This document shows positions 12,215 to 24,459 of a DNA stretch of 64,000 bases, piece after piece (positions within the stretch are counted from its first letter, which is position 1; each line of letters opens with the position of its first letter). Source of the stretch: Doris montereyensis (taxonomy: Eukaryota; Mollusca; Gastropoda; Nudibranchia; Dorididae); NCBI GenBank assembly GCA_037039925.1, contig JAXRKP010001123.1:10001-74000 (forward strand). Direction: 5' to 3'. The notes beneath the pieces are model-generated. The model searched no databases. It saw only the letters and a list, made by a program, of their open reading frames with translations, and had not been told where the DNA came from. Both the position numbers and the translations under genes were made by a program.

Positions 12215-14290
12215 TGGTACATTTTGGTTTTTGTTGACATTTCTTGTTTACCTACAAATGCCTTTCCTAGATGGTTACATATTGCACTTGCCTTTTTGAT
12301 TCTCTGGCTGATTTCTTCTCTTAGTTTTCCCTCTGAGTTAATTATTACTCCTAGGTAATTGTAGCTTTAAACTTGTTCTAAATTCTCCCTGCCCAATTTA
12401 AGATTTTGTGTTTTAGCTTCCCTAGTTACTAATACTAGCATTGTTTTGGTTTTCTTTGCATTTACTCTCATTCCTCTTTTATTTAGTTCATTGTTCATAA
12501 TGTTGATATTCGACTGAAGGTCACTTTCTGATTTTCCAAACAGAACTAAATCATCGGCAAATGAAAGCATTGATACATTTACTGGTTTGAACTTCCACAT
12601 ACCTACATTCATTTTCTTCATTTTGAGGATGTCTTTGCGACTGAATCCATAAATGTGATAAACAAAAGAGGACTAAAGGCTAAAACCCTGTCTTACTCTT
12701 ATATCTACATCAAATTCTGCAGATATATTTCAGCTACTCTCACTGCACATGTTGGTTTATGGTAAAAACTTTTAATGACTTCTATTAAATTTGCTCTACA
12801 TTGTGTCTCTTAAGGAATGCCATAGTTCGTCCCTCCTCACAGTGTCAAATGCCTTTTCTAAGTCATTAAAACAATAAAAGTCTTGTACACTTCTTCCTGG
12901 TCTAAACCCACTCTGATGCTCTTCAATCTAATCCTCTACTCTTTTCATTAGTCTCATTTCCAGTATCCTGGCATATACTTTGCCTGAAACGCTAAGTAGT
13001 GATATCCTCTATATTTTGAGCATTCAATAGTTGATCCATTTTTCCAGTCGTCTGGCACCTGTTTGGACTTCCATTAAGTTCCATGCTTGTTGGCATATTG
13101 CATGTAGTAGTTTGTCTGCCTCTCTCCCTTGGTTTTTAACCATTTCTGAATAAACTTGATCTGCTCCTGGAGCTTTCCCTAATTTTATTTTTCTTATAGC
13201 TGTTTGGATTTCTTCCATTGATATAAAGCTGTCTCCTCTGGATTACTTGTTACTCTTACTAATTGATCTTTACTTCTTGTGTCATACGTTCTGGAGGGAT
13301 TATGTAATTGGTGAAAATGCTTTCTCCATGTTTCCATGATTTCGCTGTCTTCTTTCATTATTTCTCCTTTGGCATTCTTAATTTGTCGTATTGGGCATGC
13401 TTTGGTCTTTCTCATGCTCTTCATTGCCCCCCAGAACGGCTTTTGATTTCCTTGATAGCTTTCTTGAAGTCTTTGTCCAAACTCTTTCTATCGTTCCTGT
13501 TTTGCTTTCCTAACTTCCTCTATGGCGATAGTTCTTTTATTCACGTAATCTATCCTATTCCTGGTCCCTTTCTTTGCAAGTATTTCTTGAGGCATCCTTC
13601 TTTTCTTTGACATTCTCATTCCACCATGCTGTTCTTTTCCTGAGCTCCTTATTTGTTTCCTACCACAGACCTCTTGAGTACAACTGAGGAGTGTTTCTTT
13701 ATACTATGTATCTGCCACTTTTCTTCTATTGTGCTATCATTCAGATCCATCTGTCTTTCACTGATAAATATTTTTATCCTAGATTGGTATACCTGTTTTA
13801 CTACCGGTTTATTTAGTTCTTCTATTTTGAGTTTAGTAGCTTTCTTCTCTTTCCCTTTCTGTTTGTTTTCTTCAGTCAGTAATCTCATTTTGGCAATCAC
13901 TAAGTGATGATCACTAAATATTTCTGCTCCTCTGTTTACTCTTGCATCCAATGTACAGTAAAAAGGGAGCTGCTAACTATTATGTACTCAATCATTGACT
14001 TTTCACACCTGTCTTCATTTACTCTTGTAAATTTGTGGATATCTTTATGAGGAAAAAAGGTGTTGGCTATTTTCATGTTATTCTTTAGGCAAAAATCTAT
14101 TAGTCTCTCTCCATTTGGAGAAGTTATTGTCTCTCCTTCTTTACCTATTACTCCTCTGGCGTTTCTACATTGTTACCTACTCTAGCGTTTAAATCTCCTA
14201 AAAGCATTAGTTCCTGTTTAGGTTTAAGATTCTCTACAGCTATTTGTAAATCGTTTTCAAAAATATCTTTTTCTTCTTTAGTTGCGTCAG
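12215..14290 (-). mobile_element. APE-type LINE (family L1m), 5'- and 3'-truncated, decayed
   Basis: Read from high to low coordinates, the minus strand gives the endonuclease block 'LKPKQELMLLGDLNARVG' (about 14160-14240), the endonuclease end 'GAEIFSDHHLVIAKMRL' (about 13900), RT block 'IRKIKLGKAPGADQ' (about 13180) and the RT active site 'MLSFADDLVLFGKS' (about 12550). Frameshifts and stops separate these pieces, so it is inactive. The copy at 52518-54110 is clearly the same family and retains the C-terminal part. Clade not assigned; non-LTR retrotransposon with AP endonuclease. Confidence 0.88.
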
Positions 14291-14450
14291 GGTTAACTCC
14301 CTTAGCCTTTAGTCATTCAAGACCAGCTTGCAAGGCAGCAAGTTGTTATTTTCTGTCAGGGTTAACTCCCTTAGCCTTTGGTGAGTCAAGACCGGCCTGC
14401 AGGCAGCAGGTTATTTTTATGTCAGGGTTGACTCCCGTAGCCTTTGGTCG
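14283..14450. repeat. Short tandem repeat, ~67-bp unit, about 2.5 copies
   Basis: 'gtcagggttaactccc' (or a one-base variant) recurs at about 14286, 14355 and 14421, each followed by 'tagcctttgg/agtc'. Confidence 0.75.
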
Positions 14451-14608
14451 TGGAAGGTGGCATCATCTACTCCCGTACATGTGCTAACCTGTCCACTGCC
14501 CGGTGTGCGAGCTTTCAGTTTCTGTATTGTTGTTCAAGCAACTGTTGATGGAATGGTTGTAGAGATGGTACAAATTATGGAAAGATTGATAGAAGTGACC
14601 AATCATAC

Positions 14609-14742
14609 CTCAGATTCTGTGCCAGCTTTCAGTTTCTGTTTCACTGAAGTCAAGAGATCTTGGCCTGTCTTCAAGTTTAGATCTTCCACATCCAGGGCCA
14701 TCTGGTAGTGTTCCAATAGAGGACAAACCATTTCCACATACG
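14609..14742 (-). CDS. Unidentified internal exon
   Basis: The minus strand has a pyrimidine-rich acceptor (ccttccttccag|CG) and a donor (GAATCTGAG|gtatga). They bound 134 bp with one open frame of 44 complete codons, starting 'YVEMVCPLLEHYQMALDVE' and continuing into a charged helix with 'DLLTSVKQKLKAG'. Codon content and predicted amphipathic helix look like a real protein. I do not recognise the family. Flanking exons were not identified. It lies upstream of the NFKBIL1 exons on the same strand, but nothing in that family resembles it. Confidence 0.5.
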
Positions 14743-14759
14743 CTGGAAGGAAGGTTCAA

Positions 14760-15600
14760 AAGAAATTATATTAGATTAAGATACAGACTTTGCTTACTTA
14801 GACTTAGAGCAATGAATAAGGCCATGAAATAGAATGAAGGGGTCCATCCGAAACGTGATTCCAAATGTTTGAAACGTATAAAAGTGAAAAAGATGTGTTA
14901 CTCATGGTCAAGATTTGCCAGATGAACAATAATGTTATATGGATGTGTCACGGACATAGAGGATATTTTTTTACACTGATTAACAGTGATAACGACTGAA
15001 ATCAGACATGGATGTACTGTTCTCAGAATCAAAGCACAAATTTCTTGTTTATTCACAAAACGCAATATATATATATATCATCTGCATTCTTCACAAACCA
15101 CGATACATACAGGAAAAATTAAAGCAACACTCCCTTAAATGAAAATAAAAAAGAAAACAAATAACATCGAATCAATCATCAAACACGTCCATGGCATTTT
15201 TATTGATAAAAAACGCAGTACAAAGAGATTCAATGTGTTAAACACAGCCAAGGATAATGCCCGTCTTTGAATAAAATTCTCACAGGTGGGCAGTGGGCAG
15301 TGGGCATGGCCGGATGTTTGTGATTTGATCAGTTCTGATTGACTGAGAAAGCACATATTGCATTTTGGAAAAAACAATCAATGGTGTATATCGTCTTTTG
15401 CGACGAAATAACAAACTATCAGGCTGAAATAAATGGGATACATTGCCTTTTTTTGTGACGAAAGAAAATTGTTTACCGGTAGAGATTTCAAAATGAAATA
15501 TCACAGGGGCATTAACTCATTGTTTTTCAAATTTGGTCTGTATCGCGTTTTGTGATGGAAACCTTCATATGCTGAATCTGCATAAAGACAAAAACAAGAC
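14760..15600. other. No gene recognised
   Basis: AT-rich DNA with a short TA run near 15066. Nothing else could be supported. Confidence 0.45.
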
Positions 15601-15609
15601 AAATATACA

Positions 15610-15745
15610 ATTTATGATGATGAGTCCCTTTCCAGAGTCGTATGGATGCCGCATTGATGAATACTCCCCCATCTATGTCCACCTGTCAGGATCGTAGATA
15701 AGGGCTTTCCCCCCGTCCACTCGGCAATGTTGTCCGTCAAATCAC
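15610..15745 (-). mobile_element. LINE 3'-end remnant
   Basis: The minus strand reads 'DNIAEWTGGKPLSTIL', then 'HRWGSIHQCG', then a Ser-rich stop. This resembles the extreme C-terminus of RTE-like LINE ORFs (pattern N..EWTG.S....DR..WR..). Only this tail is left. Confidence 0.55.
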
Positions 15746-16254
15746 ATCATCGAAAGCATATGAAAGCTGAAAGTTCAGAGGAACTCTTGTGAGGTATCAC
15801 TCACAAACGGCCTGTTTACCTTGCGCCCCAGATGGTGAAGTGTTAAAACAACACCGTTTCTTTCAGCTGCCCAACTGTACTGTATAAACAGTTGCTCAGC
15901 ATTGTCCGTCCATTTATTTTACTTTCTCCCTCTCCTTTTCCTTAAAAAGTGCCTTGGAGAATGGTCTTTGATAAACACAATTGCATAGATATAATAATAA
16001 AAATGGGTATGCCAGACAGACTTGAGACAGTGACCTCTGTGTCAGCCATGAAAAAAAGCCTGCATTACAAACTTTGCAACTAAGTAGGTAAGGGATTTCA
16101 TTCATAAGGTCTAGTATGCATACCCTAAACAGGATTTGAAGGTCGTTACACAATTTGTAGTGCGCTCTATTGGAAAGGCGTGTTAGAGGCCATGACTGGT
16201 GATGTGAAGGTCAGTCACTCCATTTCTGACTGGTGTCCATATTTTGTTTTATTC

Positions 16255-16695
16255 GTATTCCTTTGTATTTGTCCCTTCTTTGGTGCTGTGGAGCTTTGAA
16301 CATGGTATTCCTTTGTATTTGTCCCTTCTTTGGTGCTGTGGAGCTTTGAACATGGCATTCCTTTGTATTTTGTCCCTTCTTTGGTGCTGTGGAGCTTTGA
16401 ACATTGTCTTCCTTTGTATTTGTCCCTTCTTTGGTGATGTGGAGCTTTGAACATGGTATTCATTAGTATTTGTCCCTTCTTTGGTGATGTGGAGCTTTGA
16501 ACATTGTCTTCCTTTGTATTTGTCCCTTCTTTGGTGCTGTGGAGCTTTGAACATTGTCTTCCTTTGTATTTGTCCCTTCTTTGGTGCTGTGGAGCTTTGA
16601 ACATTGTCTTCCTTTGTATTTGTCCCTTCTTTGGTGCTGTGGAGCTTTGAACATTGTCTTCCTTTGTCTTTGTCCCTTCTTTGGTGCTGTGGAGC
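16255..16695. repeat. Minisatellite, 50-bp unit, about 9 copies
   Basis: 'gtcccttctttggtgctgtg' recurs at 16271, 16321, 16372, 16422, 16472, 16522, 16572, 16622 and 16672. Copies differ at few positions. The repetitive ORFs over it are by-products. Confidence 0.97.
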
Positions 16696-16959
16696 CCTTA
16701 ATCACCTTCCCTGGAAGCCCAACATCAAATTAAAGATAATAATTATTATACGCCTAGGCTCTGTGTTCTTCCCAATTTATTCATGTTCATTTTGGCACTT
16801 GCATTTAGTGAATGTGTAGTTGTTAGTTTTAAAACATGGTCTGAATTTGTGTGTACACATTGCTTTTGTGCATGGACCTGTTGATGTGGTCCCAGATACT
16901 TGTACAAAGTTCTAAATACCAAAAGAAGCCACAGTGGAGTCAATTCTTCAGGCAGGTGT

Positions 16960-17180
16960 TGTAGTGACACCGTAGTGGTGTGTGAGTTTGCAATCGTGAT
17001 GACACTGGTTCAAACCCCAGGCTGACCCGGAGAGAGACGACGTTTTTTCCTCACAACGTTGCACTCTTAGGAAATTTACTACACTCTGTGTATTCTCCCC
17101 AGAGAGTTAAGGACTTGACACATGTGTGAATGAGAAGAGCCCAGCTATACAGGTAGAGAAAGATGTTGTCAGTGTTGGTA
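16960..17180 (+). mobile_element. tRNA-derived SINE
   Basis: Box A-like 'ccgtagtggtgtgtgag' and box B 'ctggttcaaacccc' are about 40 bp apart. A body containing 'cctcacaacgttgcac' follows, and a minus-strand relative is at 52205-52500. Boxes and spacing fit an RNA polymerase III promoter of a SINE. Confidence 0.65.
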
Positions 17181-17261
17181 GAGAGAGCACCTGGAAGACT
17201 ACTGTAGTTATTGGGGAGAGGAGGAAACAGAGAGTTAAGAAGGACTTTGAATGAAATGGCC

Positions 17262-17945
<684 letters not shown>

Positions 17946-18009
17946 ACAGACAGACAAGAGAGGACAAGATGAAAGATAAGTGAGTGTAAAAAAGTATGAC
18001 CAATCAGCA

Positions 18010-18410
18010 GCATCAGCGTCAACAAAGAGAGAGACAAACAGATAGCTGACAGACAGAAAGAGAGAGAGAGAATGGACAAACAGATAGCTGACAGACAGAT
18101 AGAAGGAAGAGAGGAGAGAGAATGGACAAACAGATAGCTGACAGACAGATAGAAGGAAAAGAGAGGAGAGAGAATGGACAAACAGATAGCTGACAGACAG
18201 ATAAGAACAGAGAGAAGGGACAAACAGATAGCTGACAGACAGATAGAAGGAAAGAGAGAGAGAGAGGGACAAACAGAGCTGACAGATGATGGACAAACAG
18301 ATAGCTGACAGACAGATGACAGACAGATAGAAGGAAAAGAGAGGAGAGAGAAGAGACAAACAGAAGATAGAAGACAGATAGAAGGAAATGAAAGGGAGAA
18401 AGAAGAGACA
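18010..18410. repeat. Minisatellite rich in 'gacaaacagatagctgacag'
   Basis: About seven irregular units of 50-60 bp, each with 'caaacagatagctgac' followed by 'agacagatagaagg' and a GA tract. It appears to have grown from the GACA end of the neighbouring microsatellite. The long minus-strand Ser/Leu/Cys ORF is a by-product. Confidence 0.9.
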
Positions 18411-18841
18411 AAAGAAAAGCAGGAAGAAATGTGTCTTTCTTTCAATGTCAGTGGTACATGATGTACAGTAGTGACCGCCTAAATGCCCGGTACTGGGCAA
18501 GCAAAGAAAATTAACATAAAATGAGCATTTCGACAGAAAGTAGGTCAGTGCAACAATTTGAGAGTGGGGTGGGGGAGTGATCACAAAGAAATTTAATGGC
18601 GATGAAATATGCCGGACGGGTTGACCGTTGTCAGGGCAACAATTTGAGGGTGGGGTGGGGGAGACACCGAAGGCACAATGGATACAGACAACGCCAGACA
18701 GGGGAGCATTAAAACTGTTCACCTCTTGTCCCTCAATCGTGATCGTGCCCGGTCAATTAAAAACGCCAGATGATTGCATGCAACTTACGGAATCAAGAAA
18801 GAGCTGTGGGCGGAGTCCGAAAGACTTCAATTCTAATTGCC

Positions 18842-19396
18842 CAGTGACAAACCAGTGATCCAATGGAACAAAGGCTGTGATGTACAGTGGGTGGAGTTAT
18901 GAAGAAGACTGGTCATCTTTTATCACAGTACATTGGATTGGTGATGAGGGTGGTTACAATGCATGGCACATTGTTGACGGGCATATACCCTATCAGCGAA
19001 AGGATTACATGTATGATAAAAAAAGAAAAGAAATTTTAATCAATTACAGGCGTATTTTGTGATAATTTGGAGAAAATGATGCCTGCAGTTGCCGTTGAGA
19101 CCAATCAAAAATCTTGTTTCGAAACAGGCATTTAGAGGGGCAATTTATATAGAAAATGATCGGTTTCCTGAGATTGCGAGCATTTCGGCGAGGAAACAGG
19201 CATTCAGGCAGTCATTACGTTGTATTACAATTCAGTTTCTAATAACTGTGAACTTAAATGCCAATAGAAATAAAAGTCAGCAATAACACAGTGACAAACC
19301 AGTGATCCAATGGAACAAAGGCTGTGATGTACAGTGGGTGGAGTTAAGAAGGGAAGACTGGTCATCTTTTATTGCAGTACATTGGATAGGTAATGA
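18842..19396. repeat. Pair of ~106-bp direct repeats around 340 bp
   Basis: 18842-18947 and 19290-19396 share 'gtgacaaaccagtgatccaa', 'tgtacagtgggtggagtta' and 'gactggtcatcttttat' with few differences. A 61-codon ORF starts in the first copy, but nothing in it is recognisable. Confidence 0.75.
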
Positions 19397-19399
19397 AAG

Positions 19400-20038
19400 A
19401 TGCTTGCAATCTTCAAAGATGGAATTGAATCAAACACATCACTTGAAAACAAATTTGTTTAATAGTTTGTAAATTAAATGCATGCATGCTGACAGTTTTA
19501 ATGAACATTTGAATTAGCCAGTTTCTATGGGGAAGAAGAAGAAAATGAAATCATAACCATCTTGTCAACTAAAATTGCTTACATTTAGCTATATTATACA
19601 ACACATAATTATATCCCCCACCGACTTTGTCCCCACTGATAATTCTCTTGTTAATAAATAAGCATAATAATACAAATATTGAAACTAATTGTAAGACCTA
19701 ACACCATCATGTGAGCATGTATTTATAATAAATTCAAGCTTTACCTCAACATTTCAGGGATCAAATTCTGCACAGTAATGCAAGAGTGATCTCCCTTGGC
19801 TAATTTTACCTGCCTTGCATTTAAATCATGAGAGGCAATGAATGACTTCAGTTTCAAGGCGATCATCTTTCACATACTTTTTGAGTCGTTTACTCAAGCC
19901 CATGCTAGGATGATAATGCTACTGTTACACACTTGTATTGCAAAAAGTTTCGGACGACAGCACGTCACTCATTTCTTGATCAAGCTGGGCAAAATGCTGT
20001 TGTGAGAAAAGAAATACAATACACACAAGGGAGTGATG

Positions 20039-20074
<36 letters not shown>

Positions 20075-20250
20075 TCATTATTGTCCATTCAAGGCAACTT
20101 TTAGCTTGACATAGTGTTTGAAATCGAAAAATGGGACATAGATATGGACATTGAAAGTGGATGTACTTTGAAAGATATATATTACGACAAAGTTACATAT
20201 TTATACATTTTATACTACTCTTATAAGCATGTAGAAGCAAATACATAAGA
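19400..20250. other. No gene recognised; short (ATA)n tract
   Basis: AT-rich DNA with a pure ATA run at about 20038-20068. No exon was supported. Confidence 0.5.
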
Positions 20251-20254
20251 ATAC

Positions 20255-20335
20255 AGGGGCTTCTGATTCATACTTTCAGTTGATTAAATATTTGACTGTA
20301 GCTAACTTGTTTGTACCCAACTTGTTTGCTGACCC
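20255..20335. repeat. Left copy of a direct repeat flanking a 4-kb retroelement block
   Basis: Aligns with 24366-24455: 'ttctgattcatactt', 'gtatttgactgtag' (or 'aatatttgactgtag') and 'acccaac.tgtttgct' occur in the same order. About 80 percent identity with a few gaps. Confidence 0.6.
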
Positions 20336-20589
20336 CCTTGGTGTTGGAGCAGTGTGTGACAAAAGGCTGAACATCAGCATCAATATCATTTAACTAAACA
20401 AAAGTTATTGCTTCATCCAAGGTAATTGTATCCTCCAAGAGTAATTTCATACATTGCATGACAAAGATATAAATTTTGCTCAGCATTGACTTTGAGTGCC
20501 TTCCAAGATCTATCGGTGCTTCCGATATCCTTGTTCTACGCCAGCGCTGATTTATCGGTTGTGGATGTGGGCCCTCACAATATTAAGTT

Positions 20590-21255
20590 GATTTGATTTC
20601 CACCCATTCCGTCCACAGACCTGGACAGGTGAATCAATTGGGAGTCTTGGTAGAGATTCTTTAATTTTGCCTATAGGACTTCCCTGTAAATCTCCAAAGG
20701 GATCTTGGACGCGCGCAGAGAGTGTTGTGATCTGCACATGGGACCTCCATTTTAAACCAGGGCGTCTGTCTCTGATGGGACTAAGTGTCGATCTACCTAC
20801 CTGAACCAGAGAAAAAAACTAGTGAAAATTTTTCAACCGGTGGCGGGCCCCTCAAAACCATTCTAAAGTAAAAATCCTTCAAGGCCCCTAAGGCCCATAG
20901 GCTGCCACCTTATACCACTTTCTATCCAGGGCAAAGTTAGGTCCAGGTGACAGTTCAATCACCTCCTGGCCTATGTTACATAGTCTGGTAGGCATCTACA
21001 TTTTTACTCCCAAGCTAATGCTTGTACCCATTTTGCACCTGGGTATAGTGGAGAAAATTACGTGTTACGTGTCTTTCCCAAGGAAAATAATTTGAGATTC
21101 GGATTCCTGGCTTTGCTAGAATTCAAACTCGGGACTTGATGATCCAGATAAGTTCCGGCATCCTAATCGCTCGGCCACCGACGCCACATCAAACCACTAC
21201 CTTTTGGTTAAGAGGCTGCTTCCTTGCCATTGTACTACCTATCAGCCCCCCCACC
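20590..21255 (-). mobile_element. SINE family B, interrupted by another SINE
   Basis: The left part to about 20867 and the right part from about 21187 together match the uninterrupted copy at 34985-35425. Landmarks are 'gttgtgatctgcaca', 'gggacctcc', 'acctacctg.acc', 'ttcaacc.ttggtggg' and then 'accttttg.ttaagaggc'. The right end carries the tRNA-like head on the minus strand. Confidence 0.8.
20868..21186 (-). mobile_element. SINE family A, nested inside SINE B
   Basis: On the minus strand the head reads like a long-variable-arm tRNA: 'ggtggccgagcgattagg', then box B 'cccgagtttgaattc'. The body carries the complement of 'acccattttgcacctgggt' and 'gtgtctttcccaagg'. A short 'aaacca' occurs at both edges, consistent with a target-site duplication. 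Relatives are at 43905, 51285 and 61985. Confidence 0.82.
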
Positions 21256-21374
21256 CAATTTTAACAATATTAGTCTATGAAATAAAACTTGTGAGATATA
21301 GATCTAGTCTTACATTTATCCTATACATCGTTCTTGTTTGGCATCTAACAATGAACTAGCTTTCTCCCTGCCTG

Positions 21375-24365
21375 TTGATTGACTGTCACCATCACCATCG
21401 CCCATGCCCCCCTCCGACATTGACTTACATTAAATGCGACGACCTGTCTTCACACTTTGAAGACACAGCACACAAGACGCTGTGTATTGCCCTTGTTAAT
21501 GCTCAATCCTTGTGTAACAAAGCAGTTGTCATATATATAGGAATTATGTTGTTGACAAAGACATTCACACTATGTTCATCACCGAAGTCGTGGTTGAATG
21601 TAACCAATGGAGCAATTATAAATCAACTTGTCCCTCGAGGATATTCTTAGGAAAGACAGACCTGAGGGCCGAGGTGCTGGAATTATTGTTATCTTCAAGA
21701 CTACTCTGACAATAAAGCTGATTGATAACACCTGAGATTTTGACATTTGAACATCTACAAGGTCAACTCATTTTTGATAACGCCTCTACTTCTTTCATCA
21801 TTATCTACCGTCCATACATTTTTAAAAAGAAACAAAGCATCTTTGAGTCAATTTATCGATGGATTTGAATCCTTTAAGTTACTTAAAAAACCTTAAAAAA
21901 TGCAACAAATAATTAGCCCTAATATTCATATGGATAATGATAGTAGTGAAAGACTCAAAGGCATGATACAATCCCTAAATGTTACACAACAAATAGATGT
22001 GTGCCAACTCACAAACATGGCCACATTTTAAATTTATCTTGACACATTCTGACGTCCAGATCGATCAATGATATTAGGGTGGAATCAAATTACTTCTCGA
22101 ACCCGTACAGTTCTATTCAATCTTGACTGTCAGAAACCAAAACTCAGCAGAAGAAAATCAAATATTACCAATATAAAGAACATGGATATGAGTAAGATGA
22201 GATGTGAAGCAAAGATCCCTGAATGGTAGACATACAAAATGCTGTTGAGAATAAGATGAACATTTTTAATGAGGTTATCAAAAACGTACTTGACAATCAT
22301 GCTCCTATAACAACAACTATGGTCACATTACGTCCAAATACGCATTGGTTTACGGATAATATCAGGAAAGATAAAACAAACCCAAGTAATGCTGAAAACA
22401 GCGAAATTTAAAGTTACAAATACATAAAGACAGCTACAAATCTATTTGAAATAATACAAATCTGACCATAGAAAAAGCTACAAAAATATTTAAAAAAACA
22501 TCAGTGAAAACATAGGAAATTCAAGCTTTTTTATGTTTCAAATCATGGATTGACTTCTTAGGAATAATAATCTTGCAAGATGTCGCACACTGATAAAAAC
22601 AACTTGCAGAGATGTTTGAAACTTTTTAGAAAATAGACAACATTTGCAGTGAACTTGGAATCTGGAGACATAGACAAAATTCTTGAATGAAGTTAAACCT
22701 GCCTGAAGATGAAGTTGAAGCGTTAATAAAACAAGCCCCAAACAAAAACGATCTAGATGATGCTCCAACTTGGCTAATAAACTTTTAATCAAACCAATCC
22801 ATCCAATTTTAAATCTCTGAATTGATACATCAAACCAATCTACATAAGCATATAAGACATAAGACAAAATTCACATTAACTTCACTCTATGAGTTGCTAA
22901 TAAACTTTTGAAAAGACTCCTAAGCTCAAAGTTCAAAATGACATACAATTGACCAGTGCAGCTACAATAAGCATATCAGGGCACAGCACGACTCCTCAAA
23001 GTGTTACTGACCAACCTTCCATCTCGGACGTGTTTGAGCTTCTCGATCTGAGTGCGGCCTTTGACACAGTTGACCATAATCTGCTTATTCAACGACTTAA
23101 AATTCATTTGGCATCACAGGAAATGCGCTGCATTGGTTTGTCATATACCTTTCTAACCAAACCCAAAGAGTATCAATAAATCAACGTGCTCTCGTCACTG
23201 GTTGTATAAATGTGGTGTACCACAGGGATCAGAGCTGGGACCCTTCTTCTTCACGCTGTACACAGACAATAAAGCTAGTCATATCATCATGCAATATGGA
23301 TTGGCATATCATCTTTATGCCGATAACACACAATTATACATGCCATTCACATCTGAATCGGCATCTCCAAATATCCATCAAATTGAACATTGTGTTAAGA
23401 CAATCAAGGCATGGATGATATCTAACAAACTTAAGCTGAATGCGACAAAACTAAACTTATTGTTTTTAAGAAGAAAAAGTCCAATGTCATTATAAATGAA
23501 ATTATTGTAAATGGTTGTATCATCAAAAACTGTTCAAATGTTAGAAATCTTGGCGTCCTTTTTTTTACCAACATTTAACTATGAAAGATAACATAGCAAA
23601 TTATGCCAGTGTCTCTCCTTTCAAATCGATAACATAGGTCGTATAAGAGACTTTCCAGACACTGATGCAACTAAATTGCTCGTTCACTCACTAATAACAA
23701 GCGAATTGGACTATTGCAATTCTCTTTTGTATGGTCTTCTAAGTCCTGCTCCCAAAGATTGAAAAAATTCGAAATGTCTCAGCCAGAGTCATCACTCAAA
23801 CCAAATCTAGAAATAAAAAAAACAGTTCTGAAATCCCTTCATTGGCTTCCAATAGAGTCTGGTTCAAAATAATGAAAGATCTCATTAAAATTCATCAGCC
23901 TTTATGACAACTTAGATCATCATCTCAAACTGTCTTAGTCAAGAATATACCTAAATCAAATTTCTATGGCAGAGCTTTTGAATTTGCTACACCCGAAGCG
24001 TGGAACTCCTTGACTGAAGACACAAATGAAAAATCTTTAAATGCTATTAAATCAAAATTGAAAACTGAATTCTTTAAGAAATCCTTCCTAGTATAAGACC
24101 TTACAAGTGTAATCAGTTGAAGATCTTTTTGATGTTAATATAAACAGACTGTTAAGTTTTACACAAGATTTCTTATACTTGCATTTTTAATTGTCGATGT
24201 TAATTTTTATTCATGATTTCTGACATTGTACTTTTTTAAATTGTCGATGAATGAGCTTGGATGATACGTGTAAAACTTTTTATTATCTTTATTATGAATC
24301 ATATTAAGCGCCAATGAGCATTTCAAATGGATGTTGGCATTATACAAAAATGCCTTATTATTATT
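21375..24365 (+). mobile_element. L2/CR1-like LINE, nearly full ORF2 but heavily mutated
   Basis: In order on the plus strand: endonuclease start 'LCIALVNAQSLCNKAVV'; 'WLNVTNGAIINQLVPRGYS'; RT block 'LDLSAAFDTVDHNLLIQRL' near 23040; 'GVPQGSELGPFFFTLYTD' near 23215; active-site block 'AYHLYADNTQLYMPF' near 23310 (YADD-type box with N in the second Asp position); 'ISNKLKLNATK'; and a C-terminal 'FEFATPEAWNSL'-like tail near 23985. The 3' end reads 'agcgccaatgagcatttc' and finishes in a TTA-rich tail. Many frameshifts and stops make it inactive. Confidence 0.88.
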
Positions 24366-24455
24366 ATAAGATTCTGATTCATACTTCCTGTTGATTTAAT
24401 TAATTAAGTATTTGACTGTAGGTTGTTAACATGTTTTACCCAACACGTTTGCTAT
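24366..24455. repeat. Right copy of the direct repeat flanking the 4-kb block
   Basis: Partner of 20255-20335. It lies immediately after the 3' TTA-rich tail of the LINE. Confidence 0.6.
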
Positions 24456-24459
24456 TTTG

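Noticed and set aside
16215..16705. Repetitive 20-residue-like protein from the 50-bp array
   Set aside because: A 50-bp unit changes frame every copy, and all frames look equally open; no gene context.
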